DNA from: Calditrichota bacterium
GTDB lineage: Bacteria > Zhuqueibacterota > Zhuqueibacteria > Zhuqueibacterales > Geothermadaptataceae
DNA: 64,000 nucleotides
NCBI GenBank assembly: GCA_008501765.1
Contig: QQUE01000015.1
Coordinates: 124,001 to 188,000 of the forward strand
Reading direction: 5' to 3'
A program made the position numbers and the translations under genes. Position 1 is the stretch's first letter. Every line of letters starts with the position of its first letter. The notes under the pieces were generated by a model. The model was not told where the DNA came from. It did not search any database and saw only the letters and a list, made by a program, of their open reading frames with translations. Positions 32,947 to 40,652 of the stretch are shown here, in pieces.

Positions 32947-33555
32947 ATGCCAGAAAATATCACAATAGCAGCATTCGTTTTAGGTGCCGTGATGCTGTTA
33001 ATTTCAATTGTCGGCGGCAAATTCAAGATATTCGGGGCAGAAGTATCTGCCATGGCAGGCCCGATCAGCAGGATATTCGCCGGGATTGTGGGAACTCTAT
33101 TGCTTGGTATTGGACTTTATAATTCGCTTTATAAATTGGATGCCACGCAAACAGAAGAAAGTGCCAAGCCTTTAGTGGAATCATCACAACCTGCAAAAAT
33201 TAAATCGGTTCCGGAGACGGAGTCGTCCAAGGCGCTGCCCGCGACCTTTGTGCTGGGGAAGTTAACTTGTATAATTCCGCAGGAGCCGGGAGGCGAGGAT
33301 CGAGTCTACTTAAAGTTGGGCGAATCAAAACCTACCAAGGTCTGGAAACTAAAAGCTGGTGAGAGCATTCAAGTAGGACTAACCGTAGCGGCCGGCACCA
33401 GTGTTACTTTGTATGAAAAGGATGGATTATTGACCGATGGAGACGACGATTTTCTCGGCACGGCAAAGCTAATCGGCCGCAGCGGAACCCTGCAATTCAA
33501 GATACCCGAGATAGGCGACCATTTCTACACACTGAGCTACGAACCAGGAGGATAA
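32947..33555 (+). CDS. Two-TM membrane protein with C-terminal beta domain
   Basis: 202 residues; AAGGGAG lies upstream of the ATG. Membrane segments at ~5-23 (ITIAAFVLGAVMLLISIVGG) and ~40-60 (ISRIFAGIVGTLLLGIGLYN) are followed by a Ser/Lys/Glu-rich linker (~70-100). A ~95-residue beta-rich domain follows, with DRVYLKLGESKPTKVW, AGESIQVGLTVAAG and TDGDDDFLG, the acidic run suggesting calcium binding of a C2-like sort. I do not recognise the family. The last 57 codons exist again, diverged, at 35419-35589. Confidence 0.7.
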   Translation: MPENITIAAFVLGAVMLLISIVGGKFKIFGAEVSAMAGPISRIFAGIVGTLLLGIGLYNSLYKLDATQTEESAKPLVESSQPAKIKSVPETESSKALPATFVLGKLTCIIPQEPGGEDRVYLKLGESKPTKVWKLKAGESIQVGLTVAAGTSVTLYEKDGLLTDGDDDFLGTAKLIGRSGTLQFKIPEIGDHFYTLSYEPGG

Positions 33556-33672
33556 TGGCAGTCGGCCACAGACCACCAACCTTTATCTGTATTTGTGGAC
33601 GCAGTTTCAGGCTCGATTATTGATTTTGGTAAATTCGATTTTTCCAAAAAAGCCAGGTAAGGTGAAAATAAC

Positions 33673-33705
33673 AACCCTGACAGGGCTTGAAGCCCTGTCA
33701 GGGTT
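33673..33705. repeat. CCTGACAGG perfect inverted repeat
   Basis: AACCCTGACAGGGCTT (33673-33688) and AAGCCCTGTCAGGGTT (33690-33705) form a perfect 16-bp palindrome with a single central base. It is a third member of the CCTGNCAGG-like family at 4299 and 16004. Confidence 0.7.
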
Positions 33706-33840
33706 AAGGTCGCTCCTGTTCAATTTAATCTGCCAAAGTAGTACTATTTGATATTGAATTTAAAATCCAGGTTAAGAGGAGCTATCAATCGCTTTTCACC
33801 CTGAACTATTGATAACAATCATCAATAAAGAAGTAAATTA

Positions 33841-34029
33841 TTGGGATTGGGAGTTGGAATTTCAACTATTAAAGAACCAGTCGCTTATAAAGCTCTGCTT
33901 TTTAATAAGAAACTATCATTAGTTCAGGCAAAAAAAGAGTTTGAAAGCGAAAAATTTATGACTAATAATCACTTAATTAAATTAACAGTTGATGAATGCA
34001 TATTTGATGATAATATTCAGCCTGGATGA
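33841..34029 (+). CDS. Small hypothetical protein, possibly a remnant
   Basis: 62 codons from TTG; no ATG near the start and only weak ribosome-site sequence. It is AT-rich. KALLFNKKLSLVQAKKEFES could form an amphipathic helix, as in small antitoxins, but no family is recognised. It lies within the segment between the duplicated gene ends (33555 and 35419). It may be a decayed gene. Confidence 0.3.
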   Translation: MGLGVGISTIKEPVAYKALLFNKKLSLVQAKKEFESEKFMTNNHLIKLTVDECIFDDNIQPG

Positions 34030-34137
34030 ATCGCACCGGGTAATAATCCGGAGCAACCGGCAGCTTTTCTGGCCGCCGAACAATCCATATTCAGTCGGCA
34101 TCACCAAAGTAAGATTTCGTTAAAAAGAAAGAAACAT

Positions 34138-35295
34138 ATGAAAAATTTAAAATTTGGCGTTATTGGGACTTCAAGAAAAGAAGATGAGCTCCGCATTCCA
34201 ATCCATCCGGAACACCTGGTTCGCCTTTCAGAACATATTCGTCGGCAGCTCATATTTGAGGAAGGTTATGGTACACCGTTTGGTATTAGCGATTCAGAAA
34301 TGTCTGATCAGTCAGGTGGTGTTGCAACACGCCACGAACTATTGGCCGACCTTGGGAATGTCATCCTTGCCAAACCCGTCTTAGCTGATTTTGAAGAACT
34401 ACGCGAAGGTGGAATCCTGTGGGGTTATCCCCACTGTGTGCAGCAAAGGGCGCACACCCAGGCTGCGATCGATCGCAAACAGACACTTATCGCTTTTGAG
34501 GATATGTTTGTGTGGGGACCAAACGGGCAAATTGGCCGCCATACGTTTTATAAAAACAACGAAATGGCAGGCTATTGCGCGGTATTACATGCGCTGCAAC
34601 TAAAAGGAATCGACGGACACTACGGTAACCAGCGTAAAGTCGTCATTTTTAGTTTTGGTGCGGTCAGCCGTGGCGCAATATACGCACTAAAAGCGCGCGG
34701 ATTTAGAGATATCACTATTTGCATTCAGCGTCCCGATCACGAGGTACGTGAGGAAGTGCTTGATTGTCACTATGTCCGTATTCGTGAAGGCGGAAAAGGT
34801 GAAGCGCGCATGTTGGTGGTCGAGCACGATGGAACAGAACAACCCCTGATCGATTTGATCAGTCAGGCAGAAATTATCGTAAATGGAACTTTCCAGGAAC
34901 CGGATCATCCCATTCTGTTCGTCGCGGAAAATGAAATATCGTATCTCAGGCCGGGCTGCCTGATTATTGACATCAGTTGCGACGAGGGTATGGGATTCAG
35001 TTTTGCCAAACCAACCACGTTTAAAAATCCTATGTTTAAGGTTGGGAAGGTAGATTACTACGCCGTGGATCACACACCGAGTTATTTATGGGAAAGTGCA
35101 TCGCGCTCTATCTCTGCCGCTCTCATTGTCCATTTGCCGACCATATTAGCGGGTCATAAAAGCTGGGAACAAAATGAGACCATTCGACAAGCGGTAAATA
35201 TTGATGCCGGCGTTATTAAAAAACCAGATATTATATCATTTCAGCACCGTGAAGCCACTTATCCACACGCCCCCATTAATACGGGGAGTAACTAA
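34138..35295 (+). CDS. AlaDH/PNT-family dehydrogenase, like N5-(carboxyethyl)ornithine synthase
   Basis: 385 residues. The alanine-dehydrogenase/transhydrogenase fold is shown by FGVIGTSRKEDELRIPIHPE at the start and FEEGYGTPFGISD. YPHCVQQRAHTQAAIDRKQT is close to the CEO-synthase branch, with EDMFVWGPNGQIGRHTFYKN, the Rossmann segment VVIFSFGAVSRGAIYAL, and DISCDEGMGFSFA. Known CEO synthase joins ornithine and pyruvate reductively with NADPH; substrate here is not provable. AAGAAAGAAA lies upstream of the ATG. It is a single gene inside a ~2-kb segment bounded by duplicated 3' ends of the 32947 gene, which points to acquisition as a module. Confidence 0.72.
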   Translation: MKNLKFGVIGTSRKEDELRIPIHPEHLVRLSEHIRRQLIFEEGYGTPFGISDSEMSDQSGGVATRHELLADLGNVILAKPVLADFEELREGGILWGYPHCVQQRAHTQAAIDRKQTLIAFEDMFVWGPNGQIGRHTFYKNNEMAGYCAVLHALQLKGIDGHYGNQRKVVIFSFGAVSRGAIYALKARGFRDITICIQRPDHEVREEVLDCHYVRIREGGKGEARMLVVEHDGTEQPLIDLISQAEIIVNGTFQEPDHPILFVAENEISYLRPGCLIIDISCDEGMGFSFAKPTTFKNPMFKVGKVDYYAVDHTPSYLWESASRSISAALIVHLPTILAGHKSWEQNETIRQAVNIDAGVIKKPDIISFQHREATYPHAPINTGSN

Positions 35296-35418
35296 GGTTT
35301 CGAGGGCGACTGGCTTAAGTAGCACATCACTTTTCGCAAAATCTGAACGCAAACACATTTAGATTTCAGCTTGGTTTATTATCTCCGGATGGCATTTGGG
35401 TATTAAATAATTCCGGCC

Positions 35419-35589
35419 GTAGAAGCCGGCACCAGTGTCACCATGTATGAAAAGGACGGATTATTGACCGCTGGAGACGACCATTTTCTCGGTAAGGCAA
35501 ACCCAACAGGCTCTGGTGGAACGCTGCAATTCAAGATTCCCGAGATAGGCGACCATTTCTACACACTGAGCTACGAGCCCGGGAGCTAG
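35419..35589 (+). pseudogene. Orphan 3' end of a 32947-type gene
   Basis: 57 codons including the stop, with no upstream part. They match 33385-33555 with 46 or so of 56 residues identical (EAGTSVTMYEKDGLLTAGDD, then FKIPEIGDHFYTLSYEPG). The frame is open and many changes are synonymous. Similarity continues for ~70 bases past both stops (GGC.GTC.GCCA). It is a fragment of a diverged homologue, not a fresh copy. Confidence 0.82.
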
Positions 35590-35685
35590 TGGCCGTCAGC
35601 CATAAACTACCAACTTTTGTCGGTGTTGCTTGGCGCAGCATCTGGCATAATTACGCGGTTACTTCATATCATCCTTACGAGGGAG

Positions 35686-35785
35686 TTATACAGTTGAATA
35701 TCCTGGTTTTAAGGCCAAATCCCCTTGCTTGTCGATAAAAATATTCTGATATTATTATATTATTGGGAAAACTGTAGAATTACTT
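35686..35785 (+). repeat. Dispersed repeat, copy B
   Basis: TTATACAGTTG to AAAACTGTAGAATTACTT, matching copy A (26599-26687) with a few small gaps; it shares CCCCTTGCTTGTC and ATAAAAA. It ends ~50 bases before the GHKL-nuclease gene. Confidence 0.65.
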
Positions 35786-35836
35786 GTTATACCATTTTAG
35801 AATTTTAATTCAATAAGAAAGTTGGATTTAAAACAC

Positions 35837-37591
35837 ATGAAGAATTCAGCTCATTTTAAAGTACACCCCAAATTAGCAGAACTTCTTGGAGAAACCTACA
35901 GATCAGTTGAAGTAGCAATAAAAGAATTAATTGATAATTCATATGATGCTGATGCTGAGAATGTCAATATTAGCTTGCCTAAAGAGCTTCAACCTAATCC
36001 GGAGATTATCATTGAGGATGATGGTTTTGGTATGAAAGAAAGTGAAATAAGAACAGAATATTTAGATATTGCAAATAGTCGGATATCTCGTAAAGGAGAC
36101 AGGTCATTTAAAAAGAAAAGAAAGGTTAAAGGGCGAAAAGGAGTAGGTAAATTCTCAGGGTTAATGGTGGCAAATTTCATGAAAGTTGAAGCATTTTCGT
36201 CTGGCCAAAAAACAACTTTGATCATTAATAAGGATGAACTTGCAAGAGCAAATTTTGATTTAGAGAAAGTACCTTTACCGATTGATGTAGAGGAATGCGA
36301 TAAAGATAAACATGGTACAAAAATTACACTCGAGGGCTTAAACCAGAATCTTAATTTTCCAAACCCAGATAAACTCAAAGAAATTCTTATGCGAGATTAC
36401 GGCCGAGAAAATGATTTTTGTTTAATTATCAATAAAAACAATACTGGCGTTCTTGATTTACTCGGGAAGCAGTACTCAAAAGAAATTATTTTGGAAAATG
36501 GTAAAAAAGCATCACTTAATTATACAGTTACAAACAAACCAGTTAAAAATTCTGGAATTGCTATACGCGTTAATAACAAAATAATCGGTAAACCCCATAA
36601 TTATCTTTCAAGTGATGAAATTATTCCGAAAAAACTCCAAAGTAGAGTTTACGGTGAATTGATTTGTGATGATTTAGAAAATGATGTAACAGCTGATTTT
36701 GGTGCTATAATTGAAAATAGTAAATTATATAGTGAGGTCAAAAAAGAGACTGTTGAGCAATTAAAAATTTCTGTGGATGAAGTTTTTAAAACTGATATGA
36801 AAATGGCAAGAGCTCGCTACCAAAGAAAAATAAATCGTGAATTAGAAAAACTACCTGAATATAAACAACCTTTCGCACGCAAAGCTTTATTTAGAACATT
36901 GGAAAAATTTTATGGAGAAAGCGAAGAGCGAATTAATACTGTTATTTCGGTGATGGTATCGGCAATGGAAAAAGACCATTATTGGGATATCATTCATAAT
37001 ATTCAAGAAACAAGAAGTGGTGATATTGAGAGATTTGCAGATGCATTAAATGATTTCGGAATACTTGAAATGAGCATAATATCCAGCCAAGCAATTAATA
37101 GAATGAGGTATTTAGATGAACTTAATTTATTAATTGATAATCCAAAAACTTTAGAGAAAACTATTCATAAAGCACTGGAGAAAAGCACTTGGATTATTGG
37201 AGATGATTATTCCGTACTATTTTCTGATATTAGTTTTGAAAAGGCAATAAAGACTATTCTAGATAAAAAATATAAAGGTGATAAAGCGTTAGATAGACCA
37301 GATTTATTGTTTGGAAGAAAATTGAATAGAGAATTAGTTTTATTCGAGCTTAAGAGACCAGATTTTACTCTAAATCGAGAAACAGAAAAACAAGCTCTTG
37401 AATATCGTGATGAGTTAAATACATATTTTCATAATCAACATATAGAAATAGTATTGTTAGGTGGTAGAATAAAACAAAATATAAGCTCACATAATGAAAG
37501 AGAAGATGTAAAATTTAGAACATATTTAGATATGATCAGTACGGCAAGAAATCGTCTTGAGTGGCTACTAAATGAATTAAAAATAGAATGA
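35837..37591 (+). CDS. GHKL ATPase fused to PD-(D/E)XK nuclease-like domain
   Basis: 584 residues from ATG 35837 (TTG 35822 is possible; the ribosome site is weak). Numbering from the TTG: GHKL (Hsp90/MutL/MORC-type) ATPase motifs are KELIDNSYDADA (34-45, Mg-binding Asn), EDDGFGM (65-71), a lid GRKGVGKFSG (104-113) and HGTKITLEG. A charged helical middle (~300-450) follows. The C-terminus has RPDLLF (492-497), LVLFELKRP (E509, K511) and QALEY (Q524, Y528). That is P-D ... E-x-K plus the Q-x3-Y helix of RecB-like PD-(D/E)XK nucleases. Single-gene GHKL-nuclease proteins suit phage or plasmid defence; I infer that role. The gene is strikingly AT-rich and is followed by an attC-like site. Confidence 0.85.
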   Translation: MKNSAHFKVHPKLAELLGETYRSVEVAIKELIDNSYDADAENVNISLPKELQPNPEIIIEDDGFGMKESEIRTEYLDIANSRISRKGDRSFKKKRKVKGRKGVGKFSGLMVANFMKVEAFSSGQKTTLIINKDELARANFDLEKVPLPIDVEECDKDKHGTKITLEGLNQNLNFPNPDKLKEILMRDYGRENDFCLIINKNNTGVLDLLGKQYSKEIILENGKKASLNYTVTNKPVKNSGIAIRVNNKIIGKPHNYLSSDEIIPKKLQSRVYGELICDDLENDVTADFGAIIENSKLYSEVKKETVEQLKISVDEVFKTDMKMARARYQRKINRELEKLPEYKQPFARKALFRTLEKFYGESEERINTVISVMVSAMEKDHYWDIIHNIQETRSGDIERFADALNDFGILEMSIISSQAINRMRYLDELNLLIDNPKTLEKTIHKALEKSTWIIGDDYSVLFSDISFEKAIKTILDKKYKGDKALDRPDLLFGRKLNRELVLFELKRPDFTLNRETEKQALEYRDELNTYFHNQHIEIVLLGGRIKQNISSHNEREDVKFRTYLDMISTARNRLEWLLNELKIE

Positions 37592-37635
37592 TTAACAGAT
37601 TTGCTATAGTTAAAATTAAATAAACAAAACTATTG

Positions 37636-37766
37636 GTATAACATCTGGCTGGTGTGGGACTCGCTGCGCTCGTGCTAGTTTCCGATTTTTTGGTAGTGCA
37701 AATTTGGGTGGCTTCGTTGACTTTCCGTGGCGATCCCCCGCTCGCGCCCACAGGCAGGCGTTATGC
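37636..37766 (+). repeat. attC-like site 1 (integron cassette recombination site)
   Basis: 131 bases starting GTATAAC and ending GCGTTATGC. The two ends are imperfectly inverted: GTATAACATCTGGCTGG faces GCATAACGCCTGCCTG (complement of the right end), and then GTGGG faces its complement CCCAC with unpaired bases between. This is the R''-L''/L'-R' layout of attC sites. It lies 45 bases after the GHKL-nuclease stop in the expected orientation. The right core GTTATGC deviates from the strict GTTRRRY. No integrase gene is in the window. Confidence 0.5.
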
Positions 37767-37827
37767 TCGAGTAACAATGCTAAAACGTTAATTAACCTAA
37801 ATCTTAGACCTATTCCCGGAGGTTTTA

Positions 37828-39096
37828 ATGAGCAAGAGTAAAAACACTTTCTACACTGCACTACTCTTCTTAACAACATCACTCGTATTTGGACAGTCTG
37901 AGGCCACAGTTCAATTCCTGTTAATCAATCCATCGAATGTGGCAATGGGAAAAGGAGGAACTTCTGTTGTTAATGCATATTATGACCCTGCATCAGTTCT
38001 TTTTAATCCTGCCAATATTGCTGATATGGATATAAACAACAGATTTAGCGTTGTTGGACAATCACATCTTAAAAGCTCAGGCTGGCTGCCACAACTTACG
38101 TCAGATTTAAGCTATACTTCCCTGACTAACCAATACGGCCTCAAGATTCCGAATACTCGGCTAAAATTAGCCACAGGTTATTCCTTGATTCATTTCGACC
38201 TTGACAAACAAGACATTTACGCTGAGGACAGCCCCATTCCTATTGCCACATTTCATTCAAAAGAAGATGCTCATGTTTTTACATTGGGTATGAATTACGA
38301 GTATTACATAAAATTAAATGTGGGATTCAATGCTAAAAAATTCACTTCAAAGCTCGCTCCAGCTTTATCTGATACTTCACAAGCCGGTGATGGTTCAGCC
38401 TCCGGCTGGGGATACGACTGGGGTTACACCATCAAGGCTCCTTTAATAGACTGGTATGATTTCAAGCAGCATTCAAAAATCATCAAACCGTTTCTTAGCT
38501 TGGGCTACGGCTTTTCAAAAAGTAATATTGGTGATAAGGTTACCTATATTGATGAATCACAGGCCGATCCACAGCCAAGAATTGCCAGACAAGGTCTCAA
38601 TTTATTTGGAGGTGTAAAGATTTCGGGAAACGGTTTTGACTTTGATATCTTGTCCATAAATTATTCAAGAGAATTAAGCGATTTATTAATAAATCGGTAT
38701 ACAGATTCGAATGATGAAATCCAAATAGAATATGAAGGTGGGAATGGCAATATCAATTTTTGGGATAATATCTTCAATAAAAATATTCACATGAAAGTGA
38801 TATCTGAACGTGGAATTGAGGTAAATTTCATCGAGACCTTAATGGTACGAACCGGAAAGCACAAAGATATTCGCGGCAGGGTAATTTATGACACTTTTGG
38901 ATATAGTTTCCATTCAGTAGGCGCATTCAAATTGTTAAATTTCATAGATTCTGACTTAACTCAAAACAATTCGTTATATAGTTTCTTGCTCAATTCTGAT
39001 TTTTATTTTGATTATTATAAATTAGAACCAATTAATTGTGGACACCCATTAGATGACACATGGCACACAAGTTTAGGCGTTATAATACATTTTTAG
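37828..39096 (+). CDS. PorV/FadL-like outer-membrane protein in a possible cassette
   Basis: 422 residues with a Sec signal peptide (MSKSKNTFYTALLFLTTSLVFG cleaved before QSEA is approximate). The start of the mature part, NPSNVAMGKGGTSVVNAYYD followed by PASVLFNPANIAD, is the PorV/PorQ and FadL-like N-terminal motif. Repeated beta-strands follow, ending WHTSLGVIIHF with terminal Phe. CGGAGG precedes the ATG. It should form a 14-strand-type outer-membrane barrel; PorV itself shuttles T9SS cargo, but this protein's cargo or ligand is unknown. It begins 62 bases after one attC-like site and ends ~105 before another. It is AT-rich relative to the PorV-like gene at 39510. Confidence 0.75.
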   Translation: MSKSKNTFYTALLFLTTSLVFGQSEATVQFLLINPSNVAMGKGGTSVVNAYYDPASVLFNPANIADMDINNRFSVVGQSHLKSSGWLPQLTSDLSYTSLTNQYGLKIPNTRLKLATGYSLIHFDLDKQDIYAEDSPIPIATFHSKEDAHVFTLGMNYEYYIKLNVGFNAKKFTSKLAPALSDTSQAGDGSASGWGYDWGYTIKAPLIDWYDFKQHSKIIKPFLSLGYGFSKSNIGDKVTYIDESQADPQPRIARQGLNLFGGVKISGNGFDFDILSINYSRELSDLLINRYTDSNDEIQIEYEGGNGNINFWDNIFNKNIHMKVISERGIEVNFIETLMVRTGKHKDIRGRVIYDTFGYSFHSVGAFKLLNFIDSDLTQNNSLYSFLLNSDFYFDYYKLEPINCGHPLDDTWHTSLGVIIHF

Positions 39097-39202
39097 GAAT
39101 TAGATTCAGACCAGTTTAGGTTCATTTAAGATCTTTATAGATTGAAGTTGTTTAGTATTTTATGTCTAAACATTAAATGGTGATGGTAAAGTAAAAATTA
39201 TG

Positions 39203-39331
39203 GCATAACCTTTTGCTGGTTGGGAATTGCTGCGCTTGTGCCAGTTTCAATTTTTTGGGTAGTGTAAAGTTCGGCGGTTTCGTCGACATTCTGTGGTGAT
39301 CCACCGCTCTCAGCAGACCATAGCGTTCAGG
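39203..39331 (+). repeat. attC-like site 2 (degenerate right core)
   Basis: 129 bases related along their length to 37636-37766 (shared GCTGCGCT, GTGCYAGTTTC, ATTTTTTGG, TAGTG and GTGGYGATCC.CCGCTC). The left end GCATAAC is intact; the right end reads GCGTTCAGG where GCGTTATGC would be expected. It follows the outer-membrane protein gene in the same orientation. It may be a dead or diverged cassette site. Confidence 0.45.
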
Positions 39332-39389
39332 TTGGCTGTACTGCGTCAGCCTGAATCGCGCCGGATAAAAAGGTACAAGCGTTTCCCAT

Positions 39390-39424
39390 AAAAAAAGAGA
39401 AGGACAGCCAGAGCTGCCCCTCTC
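39390..39424 (-). terminator. Terminator of the reverse-strand PorV-like operon
   Basis: On the reverse strand GAGAGGGGCAGC and GCTGTCCTTCTC pair over 12 bp (two G-U) around a 4-base loop and are followed by TTTTTTT. It is 85 bases past the stop at 39510. Confidence 0.85.
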
Positions 39425-39509
39425 CAAGTATGGAGCGGAAACTTTGAAATTCAATTTTAACAATGTTTATCGAGCCGGAGCCATCTCCGGCTTCATCATT
39501 TGTGGTCAA

Positions 39510-40556
39510 TTACAAACCAAAACGGAACGAGAAAACATTGTTGGCATCAAAGAATTCGGTGCTGCGATAGGCGTAGTCAATTATCAGCGTTGTACCGCTC
39601 ACATTGTATTTCAAGCCGGCGCCGGCAGTGAAACCAAATATATTTGTTGCCTGCCCCGTTGCATCCTCCGAGCCCTCGGTTGAAAGGCCATAACCACCGC
39701 GCAAAAAGAACATATCGTTCAAAGCATATTCAGCGCCGAGAATAGCAAGATCGTCGGAGAAGTCATTGTTTTGGAACATGCCATTGACGGTCAATTTACT
39801 TTGCTCATTGATTGTATTCGTATATCCAAGACCGATCTCAAAACGGGATGGCAACTCGTCCGTACCCGGAATCAAATTTACCTGCGATTCCTGTCGGGAT
39901 ACATCTTCAAGTTCAGCCTGGGAGCGCTGCAAACCGGTGCCGTTAAACGCCATTCCGGGGCCGAAATTCTTGATCGCGACACCGAGATCGAGCCCTTCGA
40001 TATTACCGAGATCGGCGTATTGCACCCCAAAATCGAATGCAAATCCACTGGCGCTAACCTGGTCGATGGTTTCGGTGATGAAATTTGCAGTGCCACCCAC
40101 AGCCACTTTATCCGTCAAGGTGCGGGAATAGGACAGGCCGGTTGTAATGAACTGCGGGGAGAAAAGTTCACCTGTGCCATCCGGCGCATCCACTGTGGTG
40201 ATTGGAATATCACCCAAATTGAGAATTTTCATGCTCAAACCAATGGAACCAAAACCTTCGAAATTTGTCGCGCCGGCTATATAATTTACGTCGGCATCGA
40301 CAAAATAAGTCATGTGGGAAAACATGGCTGCAGTCCCAAACTGGCTTTTCACCAGTCCCGCCGGGTTCCAGTAAATGGACTCAATCCCTTCGGCATTGGC
40401 AATGGAGCCGCCGCCCATGGCAAAATAACGCGCGCCCACCGGTATCAGCAGCTCGGAAGCTGCGTTTGATCCAAGGCGCTGCCCAAACGAATTCGTGCTC
40501 ACAAGCATGAAAAGCGCCAGGCTTAAAATGAATGTTGTTTTATATGTATTTCTCAT
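39510..40556 (-). CDS. PorV/PorQ-family outer-membrane protein
   Basis: 348 residues; signal peptide MRNTYKTTFILSLALFMLVS with cleavage near FGQ. ELLIPVGARYFAMGGGSIAN and GIESIYWNPAGL are the PorV family signature (T9SS cargo shuttle, FadL-like barrel). Further strands are GGTANFITETIDQV, GLDLGVAIKNFGPGMAF and YAYRSTEFFD, ending FSFRFGL. It is the last gene of a reverse-strand set with a large secreted protein and a TonB receptor. I infer that it helps move that neighbour across the outer membrane. A clear terminator follows. Confidence 0.9.
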   Translation of the reverse strand: MRNTYKTTFILSLALFMLVSTNSFGQRLGSNAASELLIPVGARYFAMGGGSIANAEGIESIYWNPAGLVKSQFGTAAMFSHMTYFVDADVNYIAGATNFEGFGSIGLSMKILNLGDIPITTVDAPDGTGELFSPQFITTGLSYSRTLTDKVAVGGTANFITETIDQVSASGFAFDFGVQYADLGNIEGLDLGVAIKNFGPGMAFNGTGLQRSQAELEDVSRQESQVNLIPGTDELPSRFEIGLGYTNTINEQSKLTVNGMFQNNDFSDDLAILGAEYALNDMFFLRGGYGLSTEGSEDATGQATNIFGFTAGAGLKYNVSGTTLIIDYAYRSTEFFDANNVFSFRFGL

Positions 40557-40652
40557 ATTCTAACTCCTGTATTTGTTAGAATCATAACTTCATCATTTAA
40601 AAACCGAGGTATTGTGGAAGGCCAATTAAAATTCTTCCGCACCCTGATTTCA

